From Gari tellinella (taxonomy: Eukaryota; Mollusca; Bivalvia; Cardiida; Psammobiidae): a stretch of DNA of 64,000 nucleotides. The number at the start of each line of letters is the position of its first letter. Within the stretch, counting starts at the first letter, position 1. The notes below the pieces were generated by a model. It was not told the DNA's origin. It worked only from the letters and a program-made list of their open reading frames with translations, and ran no database searches. This document shows, in pieces, positions 55,143 to 64,000 of the stretch. The stretch spans positions 85,165,881 to 85,229,880 of the forward strand of contig OV277863.1 in NCBI GenBank assembly GCA_922989275.2, read 5' to 3'. The position numbers and the translations under genes are program-made.

Positions 55143-56815
55143 CAATATCGATATGATTATGCGTTTGTAATACTGAATGAATTCAAATTATACACAACTA
55201 ACATTGACTTTCTTAAAATGAGGCACATTTTATGTTCTAAATATGATAATGATGTACTCGATGGAATTATGAAATCTCATTGACATTTTCATATCTTTTC
55301 TTTAACATGAATGTGAAAATTACATATTCACATATTTGAAGGTATTATAAATCATAATTAATCAATTTCTGACTTGTTATATTCAAAACGGTGTTAAGTA
55401 TTATGTTAAATATATATCAGAAGGGTTTTCCTAAAAATGATAAAAACAGTACTGTGTTTGAAGCATTGAACATTGCCCTGGATTTGTTATTCATTATTCC
55501 TTGTTTATTTGACCGAGATTATTCCATTTGCCAAGAACTAAAATGCAGGCAGGTTGATTGTTTTTTTCCCATACGCTGCTTCACAATGACGGAAATTAGC
55601 TGAACTAATATTCCTTAAATAACATCATCTCATCTCAACAACCTTGATCGTTCGTTGGCACTATAACGTATTTTGTGTCGCAGTTCCGTAAAAATCAGCA
55701 CATCCACCCATTCAATAATTCACTAACAGTTAAACGTATCAGTGTCAAATAATTCAGTGTAAAAAAAGAACTTGAACTCAATTAAGTACAGTTTATTCTC
55801 ATTTTAAAGTTAAACTGTTGCTTAGCTATTTCTTAACTTAACGTATGGACATGCTCTACTTAAAAGGGTTGGATTCAGCAAACACAACCGATGAAGATAC
55901 TCATAAGTACGACTAACGCCTGTTCGAGATATCGAGCCCATAACATATTATGAATGGTATATGCAACTTGTGAGGATATTTTCGTAAATCTGTCTGAAAT
56001 ACTGTGTTAGTTTATGCCAAATGTAGGTACAATATAACACTGTCGTAACTACTCTTAAACGACTGCCGTTAAGAAAGTAAAAATTGCCTGTAGTGTAACA
56101 TATCGTAGTATGGTACGTCAATTGGACCTTCATAGCAATAGCACAAACAGCAATGTTCATAAGCAAACTGTATACTGTTTAGCTAAATAATCATATTTCA
56201 CTCCAACACCATCATTTCATCAACAAGTATATCTTCCAACCAAACTATTAACATGTTTGAAATAAATCCTCTTACATGTGAGTACAGTGGACAAAAAGCG
56301 ATAGCTCCTGCCAAGAGCACGATTTCGAAAGTCTAATAACACAGCTTTGTTTTACATGTATTTTTTTTTCTTTTAGCAGTACAATGTATTATTCTGTATT
56401 GCAGTTTAATGCCATTATAACGATTGCGTTTTAACAATTTAGAAAACATACTTTGAATATTAAAGTATGACTTGTGTCTCGTAAGATTTGATGGAGCGGT
56501 TTTGCATGTAAATTTTATATGAGACATCTCATTAAATACCTATAAACGCTATGCATAATATTAATGAGAGTTATATATATGCATGCAAGTTTGCTATCTT
56601 AATTATAATACAATCAGTGAATGACATTGTCAAAATTACAAATTTTTGCTCTCGTTTTATTCAAATCATTATTGCGTAAATCAAAATTGTATTTGCTATT
56701 TATCAAACTGTTAATTCTATGACTTAATTTTTTGAATTATTCTTATATATGACGTATGTCCGTATCAGATTACTTTGCGAAATATCATGCTGCTAATAAA
56801 CGGAGTAGTTTATGG
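55143..56815. other. Unannotated AT-rich stretch
   Basis: No supported feature. Confidence 0.4.
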
Positions 56816-57990
56816 TTCCCGTGCAATTTTTGGTTAGAGAGAGTTTACAAGGCAATACAAATGCAAGAGGTGTTGTTGTTTTCTTTCGAAAGAAGATGGC
56901 ATTAATGTACTAACTGTGAAACAAGATGATAATGGAAACTTAATGGTAATTGAACTTGTACATAACGATGTCTCTTTTTGTCAGTTGTTCACTCAGACAT
57001 TTAACATTATCGACTCTATAAATACGAAAGATAGTCATATTATTTGTGGAGACGTTAACCTTGTACTTGACCCTGCAACTGGGTATAGAAATTATAAAAC
57101 AACAAATCAAAAAACAAAATCCGAACAAAGTTGTTATCCTTTATTTCAGGACGAGGACGTGTAGACCCTTTCATGGAATTGCATGGAGACGTCCAACAAT
57201 ATACATGGAGAAAATTAGCCCCTTTACAACAAGGTAGACTTACTTTCTTTTTTACGACTGATAACATGGTACTGTTTTAAGAAGATGTGTTATTGATGTT
57301 AGTTATAAAACAGATCATTCGGTTATATTTTTAGATTCTTTTTTGTAAACACATACTAGGAAACGGTCTGTGAAAATTTAGTAATGATCTATTAAATGAT
57401 ATTTACTATGTAAATTGCATAAGTAGTAAACTAGATTAAAAACATTACAATACACTGTTCCTGTTTATGATCTAGATAATGTACTTTTCATTGATAAGTC
57501 AGATATACAGCTTGTTATTCCTGACGAATTATTTATTGAAACGCTTTAAATGGAAATTCGAGGGAAAAAATATCATATATGCAAGTTATAAAGCAAAGGA
57601 GAACGTAAATAGGGAACACACGTTATAAGCTGAAAGTCAATTTCTAGAGTCATGTTTTATAGAAATAATAAAGATCAATTATCCTTTTTTTAAAAATGAA
57701 CTTATACACATAAAAACAAAAATCCTAAATCAAAGAGGTGCTTTAATCATATCAATATCTAAATTGTTGGAAGAAGGTGAAAATACCACTAATTATTTCT
57801 CTAACTTAGATAAGTAACATATTATTAATAAGAATATATCATTTATAGAAAAATATGACTCGTATATATTTGACAAAGATGAACTACTAGAAAAAAACTA
57901 AATCACTTTATGAGAGCTTTAAGATGAATAGTTAATGCCTTTATATTGGATAAATACAGATATGTAGATACATATATTGTACCTCCAAAG
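56816..57990 (+). pseudogene. LINE endonuclease fragment and linker
   Basis: The translation with shifts shows NTNARGVVVFFRK, then VIELVHNDVSFCQLF, DSHIICGDVNLVLDPATGY (the GDFN-type motif of LINE endonucleases, Phe replaced by Val), VDPFMELHGDVQQYTWRKLA (with one shift) and the expected DH region at 57300-57330 (KTDHSVIF). The linker follows: MEIRGKNIIYASYKAK and RGALIISISKLLEEGE-TTNYFSNLD. Everything up to the start of RT is present; RT itself is absent. It is another LINE family than that at 26-31 kb. A C-terminal LINE piece on the same strand at 60.6-61.5 kb could be the other end of the same insertion. Confidence 0.8.
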
Positions 57991-58188
57991 CTTGATTTCA
58001 GTCACTATTATAATTAAATCAATATAACCAGTTTTATTATTGTCATTATTATATTTAATATTATTAATGAAATCCATTACATGTATACTTAAACTCTTAC
58101 CATTTTGAGCATTCTATCATCTCATCCATTACATTGGCTATAAAATAAGGACAGACTTCCACAGTAATCATGCCTGACAAATCCTTTG

Positions 58189-58260
58189 AGAAAATAGTGC
58201 AGACCCTGATCAGACAGCTCTTTCAGGAGATGTCTGATCTTTGTCGACACTGATTTCACC
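58189..58260. repeat. Short inverted repeat ('gcagaccctgatcagac')
   Basis: gtgcagaccctgatcagaca and, reverse complemented from the right, gtgtcgacaaagatcagaca flank tttcaggag. It belongs to the family seen at 9590 and 31900. Confidence 0.55.
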
Positions 58261-58294
58261 CTAATATCAGAAGAATCAATGTCTGTCCTTTTAA

Positions 58295-58538
58295 CCCATT
58301 AACGCATAGCCTGCTTCTAGTTTTGAAGACCTTTGACCACTTAAAGCAGGTTGAAAGTAAAGCAGAATGTGCCGTGAGGCACATTCTGCTTTACTTTCAG
58401 CCTTTTATAAGTTATCATCTGCTAGAATATAGAAATTTTTCTGAATGGTTTATATTCATGGCTGTATAAATTGGAACTATTTGCTTCAGTGGATGAATGA
58501 ATGAAATGCGTAAAAAGGCGTATTTATGGGGTAATGGG
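58295..58538. mobile_element. TTAA palindromic MITE (CCCATTA ends)
   Basis: TTAA (58291-58294) precedes cccattaacgcatag. The right end, reverse complemented, is cccattaccccataa. The centre is a nearly perfect hairpin with 25-base arms, tgaaagtaaagcagaatgtg against cacattctgctttactttca, and loop gtga (58349-58402). The right TTAA has become TTTA. Confidence 0.85.
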
Positions 58539-58659
58539 TTTACTGATAAAACCTAACAGGATTGTTAAAAATGTTATAATACAGATCAGACAAACTGCAG
58601 TCAAGTTACTGAAAATAATACACGGGCTTCTATTTCTTACATAATATTTCGAAAATCTT

Positions 58660-58860
58660 TTCATTTCTCTCTGGTATAAACGTCTTCAAGTCAAAACTCT
58701 ACATTTAAAAGTTTACACTTTGCAACTACTTTTCGATGCATCGCACTAGCTATAATTGAGATCAATACATATTACTGTTCCACCATTGACATGACCATAA
58801 TCATATGTATGTAGCAACTGTGTACTGATAAGCCGATGGCTTTTGTACTGAATAAAGTAT
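58660..58860 (+). repeat. Interspersed repeat D, copy 2
   Basis: It shares aaaagtttacactttgcaac, tgcatcgca, tgtactgataagccgatgg and gtactgaataaagtat with 32690-32880. Confidence 0.65.
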
Positions 58861-60555
58861 CATAATACAGAAAACTTCCTAAAAGACAGCAGGGTACATT
58901 GAGACAGTAAGTGGAGACTCTCTGTAGACTGTTATAATCAGACATAGGCGGTAAATTATTTCTGTATATTCAGGGTCTGATACTGTTGTGATCCTTAGAT
59001 AAATATTTACCCAGCACCATAAACAATAGGTCGCGAAACAATTAGACATGACATTTGTAACTGACTTAATATCTTAGAGGGATAGGTCGACATCGATAGC
59101 TGTTGATACTGTGTCATAGTGTGTCATAGAAATAATGAAACTTTACTTCCTTGAGTAAATCATTCACCTACTATTTATAAATAGCTTACATTGACACTTT
59201 TGAAAACAGTGTAGACCTAGATCAGACAGCTCCACTTAGAGCAGAGGGGATGTCTCATGTCCACCCGTCCAATACAGAAACGGGCCCGTGTCTGCCTGCG
59301 CAAAATCGGCCGGGGGGTCTCATGCGTGCTTACGGCTCAAATGATAGATGTTCATAGTGGGCAGAGTTTATATCTATTCCACGCCCATAAGGTATAAAAA
59401 CGTTTCGATGTTCATGGCATATTTAGGCTTCGGTAGAATGAAAAGTTATAATGAAAATATAGCGCCTCTAAAAATAGATTGTAACTTTCCGTTTTGTTTT
59501 GACACGTCAGAGTAGTTTTGAGATGTCGGAGTGTAGATATAACGAAAAAATACTCATTAAAGATTATCATCGGCCTAATATCAAAACCTCGTATAAGGCC
59601 AATTTTCAGCAATCACTTTTTTACATCTTAGGAAAGATTGCGCCTATACGCAGATTCTGACAAATGCCGTACTTCTATCCCAATGAGAAAGACTGTAAAC
59701 AGTCACCTGATGAATGTCGTATACTGATTGGTGCAAAAGTATTAATTTTAAAACCTCGTTCTTGGTCAGACAAAATTGTAGTTTTGTGATGTGTCTCTCT
59801 AAGTCTTTGGAACGACATGAAGCAATAGAATTATAGGTATTGTTCGAGAGTAGGGTTTTACTCTTCATTTGTCTAGTTACATAGCCTTTAAATACTAATT
59901 TCTGTTATGTTTTAAAATACAAGGTTTTTACCTATGTACATTCATGGGAACCAATTTGAGCTATCTACGATATTTTGATTTGATATATTAATAAATTTGC
60001 GTTAAAATGATGTCAAAAAGTCGTATTCAACAAAAATTAAATTCTTACTCAATTATCTTTTGTACTTAGTCGAAAATCAGTTAGTTAAACATTTTAGTAT
60101 GATATTTTAATTATACATTTCAAATGTATAGAGATTTTGTCAATGTTTGAAATAGCTAGACAAAAAAAGTCTCTTCTGTAAAATATTAAAAACTTACTGT
60201 CAGAGGTTTTGATATACATAATTTTAAAATTAAATGGCTAAGAAATTATTATTAAATCATATTTATATAGCGCTCTTTTCACACAGGGGTGTTGCGTTTA
60301 AAAGCGCTAAACTTAAGAAATGTTATATTACAAAATGAAAGTAATGTCATAAACTAGGAAAGTGTTTGATTAACAACAAACAATCATAAACTGTGGAAAC
60401 GTGTTTTGTCAAAAGATAAGCTTTGCCAAAATATAAGAGAAACACTGATTTTAGATTTGATGCTTTAAAACCATATTTGCTGTATATCGAAACATTTTGT
60501 TAAAATGATATAAATCAGATATATTATGTGCCATTGTTTTTGAATGACACATCAT
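58861..60555. other. Mostly unannotated
   Basis: A GC-richer patch at 59220-59345 (gggcccgtgtctgcctgcgc) could not be assigned. A stray gtgtagacctagatcagac at about 59210 belongs to the repeat family at 9480-10270. Confidence 0.4.
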
Positions 60556-60559
60556 ATCA

Positions 60560-61480
60560 ATACTGTCTGCCAGAGTGATAAGATTGTTAAGGGATATTCT
60601 TGATGAACATGGCCAGTTTGAATAAATTGCCTTTTTGGAAAAAAGACTAGAACAATAACTGTTTCAAATACTATGGTTTAAGAAAAGCAATTAAGTTTTT
60701 AAGAAATTTAAACGTTACTTCTGTAAATGATTTTATATCTGACTACCCCTTTCCTGCTATGAAGTGTTGTTTGTACCCCATTGTCACAAAATTGATTACC
60801 CCATTGTCACAAAATTGATGATACCAAATTTGGTTTTAATATTCTTAGTAGAAACGAAAATATGCCTACAAGTAGAACAGAATGGATAAACATTTATGAA
60901 AATGATAACATTAACTGTAAAAATACATATAGCTATAACTTTAAAATATAATGTACTAAGAGATACATATAAACAATGGTTATAAACCAAACTTATACAC
61001 AGGATTTTACCAACAAAATCATTACTTATTAAATGAATATTAAAGGTTTTAGAATATGTAGTATTTGTCATAGTTATGAAGAAAATATAAACCATATTTG
61101 TTGAACTTTTGTAAAATAAAATCATTGATAAACCATAACAAACATAACAAGCTTTAGAAAGTTGCCCCCATACTCATGATTGATAGTTTTACTACATTCC
61201 TAGGTAGAGACAGAAAGGACTACATACTTGATATTTTATCTGAGAAGTAAAAAGATATATGTTTCTGTGTAAATGCACAGACATTATAGCATCAATAACC
61301 GGAATAAAACGTTATTTAAAATTGGCATAATATATAAATCAAATTTTAAAAAAAACCCGCTTAAACAGATTGTCCATGGACTTATTGTAAATATAATGTC
61401 TAACCTAAATACATATAGTCATAAAGGATATCCTTGCAAGAATAAAAACGAATCCTGTTGACCGTTTTTGCTTTCACATT
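60560..61480 (+). pseudogene. LINE ORF2 C-terminal fragment
   Basis: The decayed translation has LRNLNVTSVNDFISDYPFPA, LSRNENMPTSRTEWINIYEN, then KNTYSYNFKI, a block like NLYTRILPTKSLL with one shift, and FRICSICHSYEENINHIF, the Cys/His-containing tail typical of LINE ORF2 proteins. It ends with GRDRKDYILDILSE and FCVNAQ. It follows on the same strand as the endonuclease fragment at 56.8-58.0 kb and could belong to the same element after loss of RT. A tandem 22-base duplication (taccccattgtcacaaaatt) sits at 60776-60819. Confidence 0.7.
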
Positions 61481-62029
61481 TTCTTATTTCCCTTTTTTAA
61501 AAAAATCATAACTCTTGAATAATGCAATATTAAAAAAAAATTCGCGTTTCATGTTTCACTTTTCTGTTAGATGAAATACATTGTTGTTGAATCTTTGTAC
61601 GCTGAAGACAACGTGTATGAAGGTTTTCTGCATATCCATGAATGATTTGAATATGGATCAGGCCGCTTGATTGATGTCCAAACAATTTGGAATTTATCTT
61701 CATCTTTCCGAAAAATAAACCCAGATTTTTTAAATATGTCTAATACAAACACGAAAATTGATCAGCGTTCAATAGTCAACGAAAAATTGTTTTATGACGT
61801 ACGCATAGTGGCCAAATGACTGCTTAGAAAATGTGTAGCACCAAAAAATAATGGGTTTTCGCAGTACAAGACAACAGTTGGAACGTGGGTCTTAGATTGT
61901 TGAATTAAATGTCTTATTGTCATCAGTTGAATTGGGAGTTCCACTAAGTACTGACATTCTTATGCAACCATCAAACTAGATGAATTAATTGTTTATTTGA
62001 ATAGTCTCTTTCAAATCTAATTTTCCAAA
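61481..62029. other. Unannotated stretch
   Basis: No supported feature. Confidence 0.4.
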
Positions 62030-62150
62030 GGGCCTCTGTGGCCTTGCGGTTATAGTCACTGTGACTGACAATTACTGAGCTCCTCACCACTGTGGGCTAA
62101 AATCGCGGTCTAGGAACTTGGTAATTTCCAAACCGCGACACATAAAATGG
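62030..62150 (+). repeat. tRNA-Leu/Ser-like SINE fragment
   Basis: gggcctctgtggccttgcgg, then ttatagtcactgtgactgac, resembles a long-variable-arm tRNA head. ctcaccactgtgggctaaaa and tcgcggtc stand where the B box should be. A hairpin gaacttggtaatttcc follows. Family resemblance is to tRNA-derived repeats common in bivalves; the copy is decayed. Confidence 0.5.
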
Positions 62151-64000
62151 CCATACCGCGCTTGTGTGTGTGTATTGGTGCGTGGGCATGTGGGCATGGT
62201 GTGCAAATTATTATGTGTTAAAATATTGGTATAATTTTTGGTGGTGTCATACCACTCTGCCAGTTTGGGTAGTTGGTATATTATATCCTTCCCCATCCTA
62301 CTGGGGGCTTATTGTCTTATTTTCTTAATTCTGATATTGCCTAGCGAGTAAGTTAATACAGATGCAACATAGAGCAATAATGCTATAGATAAATGTAACA
62401 TTATGCCATACCTAGTCACACTACAAATTGATATTTAGTTAAATGTATGTTCAATAGCCACATGACTAGTTCAAGAAAGAGGTACTGTTTCTGTTGTAAC
62501 GTCCTTAATTCCAAAGTTTTCCAATGCAAAATTGTATTATAGCACCTATTGACATTGAAAAGCATAAATGTATTTGTTTTTACGGCGAACCAAAATATTT
62601 TAGTGATATACATTGTATAACGCAGACATATTGACTATAATATTTTCCTGTCAAAATATGTTTTATGAGAAAACATTTACAAAGCGTTAATGCGTTGAAT
62701 ACACCAGTATGCCATCCATATTTTGTGTAGGTATGGTAAAAGTAGACCAATTAACCTGCCAAATATTTAATATTTTGGTGTTTGCGACTGAATAATACAA
62801 ATTATATGACAAACTACCTTTTCTTATCAGGTAAAAGTGAAAAAGTTATGTAATGATTATGAGATCGTTTTGATGAAGACCACCTGTGTTTGGCCAAGTA
62901 CCCTACCTGTTCAGCAATTGTTTAAATGTTCGTTTTTGTTCTAATTTTACTAAAAATGCATTTCATATAATGTATTGTCTTAACAAAATACTTATTACAA
63001 TGTGTTTGTGTTGTCAAACAAAGTAAAAAATGAGGTATTACTTTCAATTATTACTTCTACGTAAAGTTTAGTGGGTTATCTAAAATATTGCTTCTTAAAT
63101 TTCCTATATAAGTTTTAAAAGCTAAAAGCTCCACTTCAATCTTTTTTATATAAATTGATTTTGTTTTCCTCAACTTATAAATCTCTAAAAAGGAAACATA
63201 AAAATATGAGATCTTTGAAAAATGAAAATATATCAGAAACTTTCAATAATATATGATTGGTTTAATATCATATACATATGCGAAACTAGGTAAACGTCTT
63301 CATTTGGTACTAAATTGAAGCAGAACAAATGAGAATTAAATACATTTTGGATTTATTTTGTGTTTTAAATATCAGATGGCATTTTTAATAAGCGTAAGAA
63401 AGTTAACGTTCTTATAGTATTTGAATGTTGCGGTAAAAGTTAATACACGTTTGTATTGCAGTCTGGGATATAATTTAGATTTAGATTTTAATCTACAAAG
63501 TACAAAAATTTTCAACACCAAACGACACGCATAACACGGCTATTTGATCAATAATAGCACCCCATTCAGCACCCCGTGGTTCCAGCCGGTCCATCCGCGT
63601 GACCAGATAGAGGCGTTATCCAACTGCTGTTGCGTGATTTATGGGGTTCCCAATGTTGAAATCATTATTGATATGTGATTGGTATTTTTATTAGGGTGGA
63701 GCCACGGAAAATCTCTTTTGGAATTTGTGACTTCTTATTGGTTGAAATAAAAAGGACAAAAGTTGAACACCAGGGATATTCGCACTGTACCAGACAGTCT
63801 AAATGAGACGTTTATCAGTTAATTGACGCTTTCCGCATCCTTTTATTAAAATATTCGGTACTTTTGAACAGCGATAACTTATGCAGTTGGAGGCCGTTTT
63901 TCATGCAGGTTGAAGTAGATGAACAGATATTATCTTCTCTAGGGACTCATGTCTCAACATTTTGATAAATTGCTCCAGCTATTCACAGCAAGGCGTTACG
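62151..64000. other. Unannotated AT-rich end of window
   Basis: A somewhat GC-richer patch at 63535-63660 (agcaccccgtggttccagcc) has no coding or promoter signature that I can support. Otherwise AT-rich without features. Confidence 0.4.

Overview
This 64-kb window looks like repeat-dense, AT-rich intergenic DNA from an invertebrate, most probably a bivalve mollusc. The evidence is family-level: arrays of about 160-bp repeats ending in (ACGG)n as in bivalve 'pearl' elements, 145-bp arrays that read 'gacctagtttttgacc', tRNA-derived SINEs, and several LINE relics. I find no rRNA gene, no intact tRNA gene and no host protein gene that I would defend. Every recognisable coding stretch is a transposon relic: one Tc1-like transposase, one mariner transposase and at least four non-LTR retrotransposon fragments. 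Short ORFs elsewhere look like chance. Layout, 1-5.9 kb: a CAGC-rich low-complexity tract, a G-run tract, small inverted-repeat elements and a 1-kb element with about 105-bp inverted arms. Layout, 5.9-19.0 kb: the centrepiece. A TTAA-flanked element (left part 5897-7019, right part 18425-19011) is split by an 11,405-bp insertion (7020-18424). The insertion has terminal inverted repeats starting CACTGGCACTAGAAC and an exact 8-bp duplication, ATCCACAT. A paralogue of the split element at 41.3-42.8 kb has no insertion there, so the empty site can be read directly. Inside the insertion lie a Tc1 relic, CpG-rich promoter-like DNA near both ends, several MITEs and SINEs, and a further nest: a TTAA element (11370-13882) holds a pearl-like element (11904-13359), whose microsatellite in turn holds a foldback element (13029-13283). 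Layout, 19-25.6 kb: an 878-bp TIR element, a tRNA-like SINE fragment, two arrays of one about 145-150-bp repeat, and a TG/AG microsatellite. Layout, 25.8-31 kb: a decayed non-LTR retrotransposon on the + strand with an internal deletion, broken by a second retroelement fragment and then by a 1045-bp TTAA element of the same family as 11370-13882. Layout, 31-41 kb: degenerate tandem repeats, then two copies of a piggyBac-like TTAA element; the second holds a 1.4-kb element with 185-bp inverted arms that the first lacks. Layout, 41-46.5 kb: the empty-site paralogue, a third GGTGGTTCG element and a compact TTAA palindromic MITE. Layout, 46.5-64 kb: sparse DNA with LINE relics (49.3-50.1 kb minus; 56.8-58.0 and 60.6-61.5 kb plus), one almost full-length dead mariner (53933-55137), and further MITE and SINE pieces. 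The pieces do not form a pathway. The window is a layered record of transposition, and several of its insertion events can be checked against uninserted relatives within the same 64 kb.
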